64,000 bases of DNA from Malus domestica. Lineage: Eukaryota; Streptophyta; Magnoliopsida; Rosales; Rosaceae. The translations under genes were made by a program, and so were the position numbers. Below the pieces are notes generated by a model. It searched no databases. It was given only the letters and a program-made list of their open reading frames with translations, and had not been told where the DNA came from. The stretch's first letter is position 1. Each line of letters starts with the position of its first letter. The stretch is taken from NCBI RefSeq assembly GCF_042453785.1, contig NC_091669.1, positions 18,025,001 through 18,089,000 of the forward strand, written 5' to 3'. Below are positions 21,871 through 34,206 of the stretch, piece after piece.

Positions 21871-24189
21871 ATGTCGTGGCAGGCGTACGTCGACGATCAC
21901 TTGATGTGCGACATCGACGGCCACCATCTGACAGCCGCGGCCATCCTCGGCCACGACGGTAGTGTGTGGGCCCATAGCTCCACCTTCCCTAAGGTTCTCT
22001 CACATTCTACAACTTTCTCTTTTTCCGATTACTCTTCATTGTCATTTTATTATTTGATCTGTGCTCTGTTTGTTTCCTCGGAAAACTTCAATTTTCTCGG
22101 AAAATGAAGTAATTGGATTGCAGATGCGGGACTTGTGAACCTAATGGATACTGATTTCAACATTTCAATTCAGATTCTGATAGGAATGGATTTTTTTTTT
22201 CTTAGTGATGATCGATATGGTTTGTGAATTGTGATTGATATTTTCTGTTTGGTTGCTGAGAAAATGTTCTCCGTTGTGGTAGTTAGTGAGTGATGGAGAC
22301 TAATATTGGTTTGCTTATTTTATTATTTATGTGCAGTTTAAGCCGGAAGAGATTACGGCGATAATGAAAGATTTTGATGAGCCAGGGTCTCTTGCCCCAA
22401 CTGGATTACACCTTGGTGGGACAAAGTACATGGTTATTCAGGGCGAGGGCGGAGCTGTGATTCGTGGCAAGAAGGTTTGTTTATTTTGTTCCTCTCCTTC
22501 ATCATACACTAATTGGTCATTGATGTCATTGCTTTGAATTCTTTTTGGTGTAATTCGGGTTAGGTGTGTGTATTTCGAATGAAAACAATGTTTTCGAGAA
22601 AATTCCCTTTCGAAAGTGTGTTTCTTGATTAGGGTTTCAGTCCATGACTAACACAATGTCCGCAAAAGGTTTCAGGTCTTTGTTTCCTAATAGTAATAAT
22701 GATTATGAACAAATAAACAATTTTGGGCAGAAATGAAATGACTAAGAAAATGCTCGTGTGTGTATTATCCAATATAACTTCTAAAAAACATGACATCCTT
22801 GATCAATCAAAGGCCTCAGAAGATAGCAGTTGTGCATGAGACAAGACTCTCGATTCGTCATGAGAGTATATTGTTAGGTTTCTAATGGAACATTTAGTAA
22901 ATTATTCGCTATATAAGTAGAAGAATTTTGCATGAAAAACCCTACATTTTCAAGAAATCGCGTCTTTAGATTAGGCTTGCATTTCTCAAATGACAAGTGA
23001 AAAACAAATGGGGTCATTTTATGTTCATGTAATGGATCTGGCTGTAAAGTGTAAAGGAATTAATTCACTCATGAACAGCTTACTGTTTTTTTGCTCGATC
23101 CCATGGCTTCTTAATCGTCACCATGTGAGCTTTTAGGCAGAGCTTCATGGGTCTCAATTTGTGTATTTTAGATTATACAATTACATATCAAAATCATGTT
23201 ATAGATACTCAATGATATGTTTATATTATAATTGTTCCCCAATTGAGCGTAATTCTCAGGCTGGTTTGAGTTTGGATCTAGACTCCTGGAAATGTAGTGG
23301 CTGAGCTTGAGTTTGCTAGCAGGCAAGACTCAATTTAAGTTCTAATAATAGCCATTTGTAATTGAAGATGTGGACGGTTTATTTGATAGTTTATGAAAGA
23401 AAGGTTCTTTTCAGGTCATTATTTGAGAATATAGGATTATTAGCCTAAATTGCTCATAAAGGTTTGCAATGAAAACTGTAAAGCAGTATACGTGCACCCA
23501 TGTCATAAGTAGTGGTCCTCATGGTTGTTTCAGCTTTTTGACTTATAAAATTGTTCACCATCGATTCCATCTGTTGAAGTTTCTTCATATTGCAGTCAAC
23601 ATTCTGCCTTCTCATCTGTTGATTATTATAGGGCTTTAGATAATGGTATGTCCTTAAAAGAATAATAATAGAGCTTCAAGAGTCCCACAGGTGGACCGCT
23701 TAAATATTCCTTTTCTGTGCATCCAGATTTCCTTTTGGGTTCTTTGTTTTAAATTTTAATTAGTCCCTCTCGATAATAGTCTCACATAGCTAAAGTACAC
23801 AAACACATGGTTGTCTAATTGCATATGATTTATCTGCTGTAAAGTTTACTACCAAACTCTTCCCAACAAGAGGATGCCCCTCATGATTATGAGGTCCCTA
23901 ACTTTGCGGAAGGAGCTACGTACACTTGCAACCACCGAAGCTAATTTACACCGAATTGCCTTTTTCATGTGCCTTTATGATGTATTTCTTGCTGTCTATG
24001 CAAAGTTTTTCTGGTCTATATGTTATGACATGCTGGATTTGATTTCCTCTGCAGGGCTCTGGTGGCGTAACTGTGAAGAAAACCGGCCAAGCTCTGGTTT
24101 TCGGTATATATGAGGAGCCTTTGACTCCAGGACAATGTAATATGATTGTGGAGAGGTTGGGAGACTACCTGATTGATCAAGGCCTATAA
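21871..24189 (+). CDS. Profilin, three exons, intact (131 aa)
   Basis: Profilin is a cytosolic actin-monomer-binding protein that also binds poly-proline and phosphoinositides and regulates filament assembly. The exons are 21871-21993 (41 codons), 22337-22474 (46 codons) and 24055-24189 (44 codons plus stop). All introns are phase 0 with GT-AG borders, the standard plant profilin structure. The protein starts [20 protein letters not shown], contains the conserved [12 protein letters not shown] and [20 protein letters not shown] segments, and ends [13 protein letters not shown]-terminal WQAY and the C-terminal helix form the poly-proline site. The 131-residue length matches plant profilins exactly. 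Rosaceae fruit profilins are known minor food allergens (Mal d 4, Pru p 4 group), and this sequence looks like that group. Intron 2 is 1.58 kb. Confidence 0.97.
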
Positions 24190-25184
24190 CTCATATCACC
24201 GTCATGATTTTCATACACTGAAGTTGTCTTTTTCGGCTTGCATATACTTGCTGGTTATATGGTTTGAATTGCCACTGTTGGTGGTGTTACTGAAAATAAC
24301 CGTGCGCAGACGGATGCATTGCCTTTTGGTGTTCAAGGATTTGTTCATTTCTCCGTTTTTTTGTGTGTTTCTGAATGTGTGTATTTATTCGCTCAGCTCT
24401 TTGTTTGCTCCTAATCCTAAGTTCCGAGTATACTTGGATTTCACCTTAATACGATGTGGTAAAAATTATTTGTTCAATTCCGAAGAAGAACTGTTGTTGT
24501 ATAATATATCGATGGCTGAAAAGGAGCCTTCCACGGGTGACGTTGCACAAAAAGGAGCCTTCCACGGCTGGAGAACAACTTGTCAATGCCGAACCCATCT
24601 CTTCTTGGCAGGCCCTGTGCTCCAAGTGCTCGAAAAAAGACCGCAATGTTTGGAGCTCGACAAAAGGCCGCAATGAATTTATACGGTAGTTGATCCATAT
24701 GTTTGTATGTCATGCATTGCCGAGTCTAATAGCGTAAGTTTGTAACTAAACACGGCTTTAAAGTGATTGGTTGTATGAGCGGTTGAGTTTGGTCCTGAAC
24801 TCACAAGGCACACCTTATCCACCATGGGCAGGTAGCAAATAATGAATGAGAGAAAAAAAAAAAGAAAAGATTGAAGCTAGTTTATGGTAAAACTACTACT
24901 TTCATTATGATTCGGATTGGTCGTAAATAACAATCAGTATATCTTATCCAATTAAGATTTTGATGGATTTTAAAAGATTTTAGAAATATAGGTGTATTGA
25001 AATATGATTTTAAATGAATCTGCCAAACTCTAGTGGTATTCAATATTGATTTCAAAAAGCATGTCAAAATCTAGTGGTATTCAATCTCGAGTTTTTAAAA
25101 ATGTTTCAAAATCTGGTTGTATTCAAAATTCAATGAATTTGTAGGAATTTAGGAGTTGAAGGGTTTTGGTGCATTCTAGAGTGG
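24190..25184. other. Profilin 3' UTR and AT-rich flank
   Basis: The first few hundred bases are probably 3' UTR. A ~20-bp segment (aaaaggagccttccacgg) occurs twice, near 24520 and 24552. From ~24990 the motif tagtggtattcaat recurs (25031, 25072 and a variant near 25104), suggesting the end of another degenerate repeat. No gene is seen. Confidence 0.4.
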
Positions 25185-25193
25185 AAAATATAA

Positions 25194-26584
25194 GAGTAAA
25201 TTACATAGTAGCCCCTCAGGTTTGGGGTCTATTACAATCTCATACAACATCTTTAAAACATTTCACTTTCATACCTCAAGTACTATTTTATTTCAATATA
25301 ATACATCCATTAGATTTTCCATCTATTAATCTGTTAAATGCTGACGTGGCTGCCACATTTGTGCCATGTGGCTGCCAAATGTGTGCCACGTGGCAATTTT
25401 TTTTTTTTAAACCTAAATCTTCTAAATAAATTATCAAACTTAAAAAAAAAAAAAAAAAAAAAAAAATCAAAAACCAAAGCCCACTTCATCTTCCCTCCCT
25501 CCCTCCTCCCCCCACCCCCCAAAACCCAACCTGCAACCTGCAACCCAGAAGAAGAAGAGGAGGAAAAAAAAAATCATCTTCATCTTTCCCGTGGCACCCA
25601 TCGTGCACCCACCCCCTGCACCCACCATTTTCCCTCCTCTACACACCCCACCGCACCCATCTTCTTACCCGTCTTCATCTTCTCCGTAACCCAGAAAAAA
25701 AAAACAAAAAAAAAACGTCAGAGACACCTCCCTGCAACCCATACCCCCGCAAACCAAAACCCAGAAACTTTCCCACCCTTCCCCCCACCCCCCCCTCCCC
25801 GACCCCAACGAACTCGACCCACCACCAGCCTAGCCCAACCGGAAAAAAATTCACTCTCTTCTTCCCACCCTAAATCACCCACCATGAACCCGAGCTCTCC
25901 GACCTCGTGCATTGGAAGCTCACCCACGCAAATGGCTACCCCCCAAGGCTGCATCTTTTGAATCCCCTTTCCTCTCGATCCGGTCACGGCCTCCGACCCA
26001 CCGCTCCTAATTGACGGGAGCTCGCATGCCCCGCTCCAAATCGACTATGTTCCCGACTGGCTTGGGTTTAATTGGCATTTCTGAATTTTTTGTAAAGATG
26101 TGAAATTGGTGTTGCTTTTGTTTTGTTTGATGGATTTGGATAAACAAAGCAGGGGGTTTGAGGAGGAAGATGGCGGCGGCGGGACACAGGTGAACTGGAG
26201 AAGAAGGGTGAGGGTGACGGTTTGTAAGGGATGGGAGGGTGAAGAGGGAGGAGATGGAGAAGTGGGTCGGGAGGTTTCTGGGTTTGTATGGTTTTTGATT
26301 TTGATTTTTTTTTTTTTTGGTTTTATAATTTATTTAGAAGATTTAGGTTTTTTATAAAAAAAAATAAAAAATTTATTTTTTTGCCACGTGGCACACATTT
26401 GGCAGCCGCATCAGCACAAATGTGGCAGCCACGTCAACATTTAACAGACTAATGGATGGAAAATCTAACGGAGGTGTTATTTTGAAATAAAATGGTACTA
26501 GAGGTATGAAAGTGAAATGTTTTAAAGTTGTTGTATGAGGTTGCAATAGACCTCAAACTTGAGGGGCTACTATGTAATTTACCC
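25194..26584. mobile_element. Mutator-like element with long TIRs and GC-rich core (Pack-MULE candidate)
   Basis: Long inverted repeats of about 250 bp open with g(a/g)gtaaattacatagtagc at the left (25194-~25440) and close the element at the right (~26330-26584). They are flanked by a perfect 9-bp TSD, aaaatataa (25185-25193 and 26585-26593), diagnostic of Mutator-like elements. There is no MURA transposase. The interior, ~25467-26310, is unlike its surroundings: pyrimidine-rich and C-rich on the left (many ccc/tcc runs), GC-rich around 25870-26060, G-rich on the right. That composition resembles a captured gene 5' end. The poly-A run at 25442-25466 is 25 bp. No protein family was recognised in the core. 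Confidence 0.85.
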
Positions 26585-26593
26585 AAAATATAA

Positions 26594-28800
26594 ATACCAA
26601 AAGCCCTCACAAATCATGCCTCTACCCCTAAGATTTCTTTGTGATTCCTCCCTCTACAAAGTATGAGCATGCCTCGATATGAACAAAATCTTCTTCTAAG
26701 CAGACATGTAAAGGTAACACGCCAAGAAATTTACAAAATTCCTTTTCAATTTTTTTGTCTTCTCTGTAAGGCCAAATCTTTCGTTTCTCTTCAAGAAAGA
26801 CAACCAGTAATCAACAATTTTCTTGGCTTCTCATGGTCAATTTTGTTTATTATTTGTTTTAGGGAACCTTAAAATCTCAATTCAATTCAATCGAATTCTA
26901 AGCATCAATTTCTTTGGGTGTTCTTTTTTGTTCAATTTCCTTTCCTGATCTTGATATCTCATAATCAATATGTTGTACTTGCCAACACCACTCCCCTTCA
27001 TCACCGTAGAAATCTTCTTCTTTTTTTGGCATCCCCGTTGTGACTTTTGGCATCTTCTGTAAATGCTATAAAAGCTCCATAACAAAATTCGTATAAAATT
27101 CCTTTTAAATCCACATGAAGTCTATGTGAATCCATTAAAATTCATGAGGAGTCTATATGAATCTATTAAAATTCATAGACTCCATGGGAGTCATAATTTC
27201 ATTAGAATTCATCAAATTCTCTATTGAATACATCTCTCTATCACCTCAAGAATAAAATTATGACCCCGTCCCCAAAATTGATTACTTCTCCCAAGCTCTT
27301 AAAATATGATATTGATGGGTGGTTGAAGGTACAAAATATGGATAAAGGGGGAGGGAGATAATGGTTGGGCAGGCCACGGCTGCAAGGACTAATTCTGAAT
27401 TGATGTGAGAAGGTTCGTTTGCCCATCTAGTCGTATCTATAATTCTTCTATACTATGTATCAAGATAAAAATGGCTTTTGGCATCATAGAATGTTTCTCA
27501 TTTTCTTCACACGGAAATCTTACCAGGATTTAATTTCTCATGTGCACACACAACACACGAATGTGAACTCACCACTAGATCGTTGTACTAAGTAGTTGTG
27601 TCATTCACTTTTAACTTTGTTAATCATCTCAACTAGTTTATATTTTGAATTCATATATCTTTTGTAAGAAATTAGAAAATTAAAAAATTACTAAGACATC
27701 TAATTAATGTGATGAAAATAAACGAATATAGTGCTGCAAAGACATATAAAAAATGACTACGATTTAATCAAACTATCATATGGTTTCTAATTTTGGTAAT
27801 TTTCGGTAGACATGATTTTTGAGGAAAGTCCTAAAAGATAAATGGTTGAATTGTTGAAATGCAATGTGAATTAAGCCTACAGTGTCCAAGGGTTTTTAAA
27901 GAATTCCTTAACAGAAGCTCATTATACAATAAGCAAGTCTTCGAGCACCACATAATGATATGTGGTGCACCACCCTATATTCTAGGGACATTGTATAATG
28001 ATACAACCATTTATTTTTTCAAGTATCCTTCTATGACTAAAAAACTTTACTAGAACATGTCTTCGAGCACCTGGTGGGGATTGCTGATTCTTGCCGACAT
28101 TTTCCAAAAGCTTATCCATATGTATATCGACAACTATTATGGTCTGTAGAGGTTTGTTGAGGGCAGTTGTAGGAAACTGTCGAATAGTGTTGAAGACTGT
28201 CAAATATAGGGATCAAATACAAATACACAGACAAATATACATAGAGATTTGAAGTTGTTGAGATCATCAGCAACTCATGATCTCATATTGGCTACACCAC
28301 TAAACACACCCCATGTTAATGTGAGATGACCATACACCCCAATAATCATTTTCTTCAAGCTCTCAATATTACACTACTCTTACCCTCCATTGTAAAATAA
28401 TGTAAACCATAACCACTAAATGTAAACAATCTCACCCCAACTATAATTTTCAGAGAAAACAAGAAGGGGGTTATACTTTAAGGGTATAACAATATTAAAT
28501 TATTTTATTACATGTTATAACATGAATGAATTTTACGTATTAACTTAAAACTAAGGGAGACTTTGGATCTGGTCCCTAGCCACTAACATTCTTTGACTAA
28601 AACATTAATTGTATTCAATTTTTTTTTATCAAAGTCCTTTGACTTATGTTTGATGTTAATTACTTGACATATTATGGGATTTAAAATCATATATTATATG
28701 GCATATAAATTAAAAACAATTAAAATAAAAATGAAAATACTCAAAAATTTTGATTGAATAAATAGATAAAACAGGTAATAATATAACTTTGAAATAATAA
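26594..28800. other. AT-rich intergenic region, no gene recognised
   Basis: Low-complexity flank. Around 27090-27240 several variants of (aa)attcat(g)a(g/a)gagtctat(a/g)tgaat recur, a degenerate short repeat. Open frames here (for example 27859-28053) lack domains. No RNA gene or complete element was identified. Confidence 0.35.
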
Positions 28801-28819
28801 ATGTCAAATGAATGTACTC

Positions 28820-29215
28820 ATAGTGTTAAATACATTATAAATAGAATATGTATACATTATAACTTTGAAGGAACATTTTATTATAGAATATGTATACATT
28901 ATAAATATAAATAAATAGATTTTACATTAAAAAATGGATACATTTTACACAAAAAAAAGGTACATTTACAACAACAAAAAATTGGTATATTTTACATATA
29001 ACAAAGCGGTACATTTATAAAGATAAATGAGTACATTATAAATTAAATTATGAGTATAAATAAAAATTTTAAAAATATGGGCACAAAATGAAATTAATAT
29101 ATGGGTACAAACTAAAACTAAAAAGAAAATTGGTACAAGTTAAAAAAAGGTTGCAAATTAAAAATGGTACAAACAAAAATAGAAATATATGATACAAAGT
29201 TTAACCATAAATATA
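28820..29215 (+). repeat. AT-rich degenerate short repeat with recurrent GGTACA/GTACATT
   Basis: The motif (g)gtaca(t/a) or a one-base variant recurs about every 20-40 bp, embedded in A/T (examples: aaaggtacattta, gcggtacattta, atgggtacaaa, attggtacaag, atggtacaaac). It looks like a decayed short-period tandem array. Confidence 0.5.
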
Positions 29216-29250
29216 AATATACCAAATGTAACGTTTCTAACACTAAATGA

Positions 29251-29819
29251 ATATGTATTAAAAATAAAATTTAATTATGTTGATATGTAAATAATTTATA
29301 ATTGAAATAATGACATTCGTTAAAAACTAGTGACACACCCCGACCCAGGATGTCCACTAGGAATCCGAATTGAGTTGTGCTGGCCGACACCTGGAAGGTG
29401 ACGAAGCCATAAATTGTGATGATGCGGAAAAATGTGAATAAATTTAAACCTAAGAGTGCCTAAAAACCAGAGTGCGCTGGTGAGCAGGAACGAACCCACT
29501 TCACACGTGACGTTAGAGCATAAGTAAGTACAGTAGAGTGGATTGAGAATAATACCATCAAAAGAAATCTCCAACACTAAAATTTGTCATAAATCCTCGT
29601 TGATAAGAAAGCTCAGCTAATAAAACTTGGAGAGTGAAAACAAAACAAGGGTGAGTGGCCTTGGAAATAAAATCTTAATAGAAGCCTTCTAAAACGTTAT
29701 AACTCCTCGCTGCAACACCTGTATAGTTTCCAGAAAAATCATACCACGTATCAATGTGAAATCCAAAGTATATCAACAGTAAATCCATAAATATACCACG
29801 ACACAGCATCTCATCAGCA
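29251..29819 (+). repeat. First copy of a 569-bp tandem duplication (flank plus LTR end)
   Basis: The unit is 80 bp of host flank (atatgtattaaaaataaaat … aaaactag) followed by 489 bp of LTR (tgacaca at 29331 to catcagca). The second copy starts at 29820 and is now split by the gypsy insertion, resuming at 42837 and running to about 43318. Two differences at the LTR edge (cacac versus cacatc) show the copies have begun to diverge. Confidence 0.85.
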
Positions 29820-29907
29820 ATATGTATTAAAAATAAAATTTAATTATGTTGATATGTAAATAATTTATAATTGAAATAATGACATTCGTTAAAAACTAGT
29901 GACACAT

Positions 29908-31078
29908 TGATGCGAAAATTATCTTAACACACAAATTTAACCCTCTTTTGACAACTGTAGTATAAGTATAAGTAGGGATCGTTCTGGACCGGAGATTAGG
30001 AGGGCTTGCTAATAACCTCTAAATTGACACAAAAACATAAAACTAAACTTAAAAATACTTAACAAGACTCACAAGACTTAAAGCAAACTTTAAAATACTC
30101 AAAACAACTAAATAAACTTAAACTAGACACTAGGAATGACTTTGGACGAAAATTGACTTTTACTTGAATCAAAACATTTAAAAACACAAATTAAAATAGA
30201 TTCTAACTAATTAGATATACTAAAGTAAAGGGGGATTGAGTTTTGGACGAAGTTGAAACAAACAAACAAGTATGAAAAACTAGATAGATTGTAAAACAAA
30301 TTTGAGAAATAAGATGATGGATGGGATAGCTAGAGGCTTTTTCTCCACACATGACATGTATGCAAATAACTCGATTTCCAGCTACTACTTCATTAAATTA
30401 TGAACGACAATGCTCCAAATTAACCGTGACATCACTAGTTAACTCTCAGATTTTCCTTATTTTATTGGATTGGTGACATCACTAGTTAACTCTCAGATTA
30501 TGAAAGTGAAGTAATGATGCAAAGCATGGGTAAAACGGAGTGGTGTTGAAATGATTCAAAGGTGAAAGTGAAGTAATGATGCAAAGCATGGGTAAAATGG
30601 AGTGGTGTTGAAATGAGTCAAGAGTTAAGGTGGAGTGATGATTGATGCAAGAAATTTGGAATGATGGAGGGAACAAGGGTGGTGCAAGGTAATGAGTGAA
30701 TGAAATAGACAAGGAATGTTGTTGGAACTTAGGGACATTGAGGATTAGGAAAGATTAAATCAAAATAAGGTAATCTTGACTCATGTTTCTTCTTTGGTTG
30801 CTGAGCTCTTTGTCCTTTTTAAATTAATTCTTCTTTCTCTTTAACACATTCATAGCCTCTTTAGTCTTCAATTTCGTCCATCTACTTAGCTCCAAGGATG
30901 TGTTATTTATTCCAAGCCCAAAACTGCTCCAAAAGGCTTCAAAATGCACCTTTTTGCATACTTTGTCTTTAGAACCTGAAATTGCACGAAAATGACTTTA
31001 AACACTAAAACAACTAAGGAATAACAATATAAATGCATGAGAACAAGCTAACTCAGTCGCATAAATATGCTCCTATCA
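29908..31078 (-). repeat. 3' LTR of the Athila-like element (1,171 bp, internally deleted)
   Basis: It matches the 2,045-bp partner at 40787-42831 at both ends, but ~870 bp are missing in the middle. The junction near 30473-30500 carries a second copy of tgacatcactagttaactc, which lies 47 bp upstream at 30428-30453. This is a filler insertion typical of end-joining repair. Confidence 0.85.
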
Positions 31079-31090
31079 AATTCCCCTACA
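31079..31090 (-). other. Polypurine tract of the Athila-like element
   Basis: Plus-strand aattcccctaca directly after the 3' LTR reads tgtaggggaatt on the minus strand, immediately upstream of TGATAGGAGC. This is the position and composition expected for plus-strand DNA priming. Confidence 0.75.
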
Positions 31091-32685
31091 CTTAGCTTTT
31101 GCTAGTCCTCAAGCAAAACAAAACAAACGAAACAAACAAAACATAACCTATACCTTCCAACATTTGCCTCAGGGATTTTCAATGAAACATGACATGCCAA
31201 AGATCACCACTCATGTAGATTTAAGCAATCCTTACCCTCGAGCATACTTAATCATAGTCATCATTCACTAGCTTACATTTAATAAATTAAAACAACATTT
31301 TGAATGTAGTAACATGCCTTAGAGAAATCCCTCAATTCCTTACTAGATATGCACTCAATTTTCATTCAGATTTTCTGACTACACATTACACTAGGTATAT
31401 GTGAGAAGATTGATGTAAACAAGAAAACTAGTACTCACATATGTTTTTCGACAAAGAAACAATTTCTGGAATTATTAATGCATGTATATATATGATCTCA
31501 TGAACATATTGCCAGTACTTAGAAGCGAGAACCAGTGATATCATATGCTCATACGAATTTCAAACTCCACATATTGAAAAACACAACACTCAAGATGGAA
31601 GTCAAGGGTTGTAACGGGGTTAAGGACGTTGGCTAACAAAGAAAGGTAAGGGTAAACAAATGTTCTTAAAGCAATAGTGAGCAAAGTAATGAATTAGGTA
31701 CTTAGAATTGTCTTTAGAATGCAGAAATCTACTTTTAAACACAAGGGAAAATTCATGCAACTCATGCATTTCTTTTTCTTTTCTTTTTCTTTTTTTTTTC
31801 TACGAATTTTTCTCTCTACCGTGCCCAATTTCTTTGGCACACAAAAAAAAAACACAACTTTGAAATCTAAATTCCCCCACACTTGTTTTCTGCAATAATG
31901 TTGATCAAAATGAATTCTTTCTAAGTTATGCTCCACTATACTTCAAGAACAAGGGTATGGATTGTCATATTCTAGGTTAGGTGGAGATGATGTGGTTTAA
32001 CAAAGAAAATAGTCTAAACAAGGCTCAACGGGGTTTAAACCTACAAAACAAATGACAAAGGTGGGTTCGGCTATTTTCGCTTTGGTTCACTAAACAACTT
32101 CATCTTGAATATGTGTTATGCAAATCAATGTCATGCATTGAATGGAACGGGCATGAGTTCTAGTATTTGGATCTATAATGATGAACGCATTCTAGGTAGC
32201 ATCCAAGCAAAGAATAATGAGATCATGCAACGACTTTAGAAAACAAAAATGCACAGATTAATAACTCTCCAAATAAACGTTTAGGCTCAAGTCTCTCAAG
32301 GATGTAGCGTTAGTTTGAGTTCCTTCTTTCAAGTATGTTACAAAAACTGATTTTATCCTTTGTGATTACATGTGAATTCATAAATTATAACTACAACCAA
32401 GCATAAACCAAAGAGCATATCAAACTTCAATCCATGTTTGTAACTTTCTTTAACAGTCATGCACTTAAAAACCAAATTCTCATTACTATGTTGGAAGGTA
32501 TCCTAAGACAAACAATAACACAAAAACAACTCTTTTTGGTTTTTTCAACAAAGTTTTTCAAATTTTTATCAAATTTTCGGATTTTTATGCCAAAACACAC
32601 TACAAACACTTAAAAACAGTGAAAAACAACATTGTAAGTGATAGGTGAATAAAACCCGTTTACCCCCCCCCCCCACACTTAAACC

Positions 32686-32748
32686 AAACATTGTCCTCAA
32701 TGTTTCAAACATTGTCCTCAATGTTTCAAACATTGTCCTCAATGTTTC
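32686..32748. repeat. 21-bp tandem repeat, three units
   Basis: aaacattgtcctcaatgtttc is repeated three times with no interruption. Each unit is itself an imperfect palindrome (aaacattg … caatgttt). It follows a run of 12 C at 32663-32674. In one minus frame it reads as a 7-residue repeat, but I see no gene. Confidence 0.9.
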
Positions 32749-33619
32749 AAACATAGATTTATACTCAAACAAATGAACAACACAACTAATCAAACATGAC
32801 AAGTATAGCAAAGTAAAAACCAGATAGAGTAGAGTTTAAGAACGCAAATCTGGTTTTGGAGATAGATGATCTTGTTGACTTTCCACAGCGTTGATCTTGA
32901 ACTGATTTGGAATTCTGAGCGAGGAATATTAGAGTTCCTTGGTTGTGCAGTCTGCATTCTTCTCTGCTTGTTTCTTCTGCACGGCAGGTAGGCACAAGGT
33001 AGAGGTGATGGTCTGTTTCTTTCTTCAATCTTTCCAAGTGCCCACATTTTGCTTTCTTTCTCCTTGTCCCTAGCTGAGGATGAATTGGCAAATTGTCTCC
33101 AAATGCTTCGAGGTATCATTTTCACTTTCCTTATCTGTTCCCCAAGCAGATGTGGTAGACGAAGAGGAAGCATAAAATGATGAAGATGAGTACTCGAGAG
33201 CAAGCCTAGGTAAGCAATCAGGAAGGGGTTCCAGGCAGTCGGTTCCATATCGGAAGATTGATACCAAGTGCTGGCTGATTGCTCTCTTTCTCCTTGTCCC
33301 AAAACAACGACAAGGAGAAGGACAGGGAGAAAGCATGATATGAGATACTCTGCCTTTCAACCTTCATGATATGAAATACTATTGCTTTGGATGAGTTGTT
33401 TACAGAGGTATCCCAACGAATAAAGAACACTGAGTGACTCGAGAGGCTTTGTTGGGAAGGCATTCTCGAAGAAGAAGGGTTATGTATGTATGCATTGCAA
33501 GGGAGGGTGAAGGTCGACATTTATATGAATTAATAACCGGTACTATTCTTTCACTCTTGTCGGCAACCGTTGAATGATTGAATAGTAATTCTTCACATGC
33601 TTTCGACGTCACCAGAAAT

Positions 33620-33962
33620 CTTCGACAAATTGCCCGTAATTTTCGCAAGGCTGAGTGTGCATGTGACAGGCGCTGACACGTTTGGAAAAGCAAGTGCCTC
33701 TTCGATATTTGGAATCGGCGCTTCGACAAACTGCCCGTGATTTCCGTAAAACTGACTCTGCGTGTGACAGATGCTGACACGTCTGGAAAAACGCTTCGAC
33801 AAACTGCCCGTGATTTCTGCAAAGTTGACTCTGCATGTGACAGATGCTGACACGTCTGGAAAAGCAGATGCCTCTCCGATTTCTGAGCTTGCCTCTTCGA
33901 TCTCTGAAATCCCATCGAGTGCAGAGGTTGCATGTGACAAGTGCAGACAAATCTGGAAAAGA
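33620..33962 (+). promoter_or_regulatory. Tandem repeats upstream of the antisense unit (possible promoter)
   Basis: Units start at 33620, 33721 and 33794, each opening cttcgacaaa(c/t)tgcccgt and containing tgtgacag(a/g)(t/c)gctgacacgt. A partial fourth runs from ~33926 to 33962 (gcatgtgacaagtgcagac). Units 2 and 3 are 73 bp. They precede, in the same orientation, the TATA-like box at 34087 and the ORF at 34207. Promoter function is inferred. Confidence 0.55.
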
Positions 33963-34086
33963 ATATTGGTCGTGGTTTCTGAGCAAGCCTAGCTTTTGAG
34001 AAAGCTAGCGCCTCTTTGATTTTTGAGTTGGCCTCTTCGATTTCTGAGCTCGCCTCTTTGATCTCTAAAATCCCATCGAGTGCTGA

Positions 34087-34096
34087 TTTTTATAGA
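34087..34096 (+). promoter_or_regulatory. TATA-like box of the antisense ORF
   Basis: tttttataga lies 111 bp before the ATG at 34207, downstream of the tandem repeats, and is followed by a pyrimidine-rich leader (cctcttctttctttaac). Confidence 0.45.
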
Positions 34097-34206
34097 GATA
34101 CGCAGGACGTTCAAAGCACACTTGAATTTCTGCCTGTAGAAACTCCCTTCTTGCATTTCTACGATCTTGACTTGTCCAACCTCTTCTTTCTTTAACACCT
34201 CTGAAA

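Noticed and set aside
24173-24676. 167-residue ORF after profilin
   Set aside because: It overlaps the profilin end and lies in its 3' UTR; no domain.
25338-25961. 207-residue plus-strand ORF rich in Pro, Lys and Ser
   Set aside because: It runs from a terminal inverted repeat through a poly-A tract into the C-rich core of a Mutator-like element; composition alone keeps it open.
24990-27240. Harbinger-like element suggested by tagtggtattcaat and inverted variants around the Mutator-like element
   Set aside because: I could not define matching ends or a TSD.
32786-33520. Overlapping minus-strand ORFs of 96-170 codons as an env-like gene of the Athila-like element
   Set aside because: No transmembrane segment or env-like motif, several competing frames, and a plus-strand promoter-like unit next to them; not supported.
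33400-33986. Minus-strand ORFs of 115-177 codons
   Set aside because: They read through the tandem repeats; the repeated peptide is a by-product of the 73-bp units.
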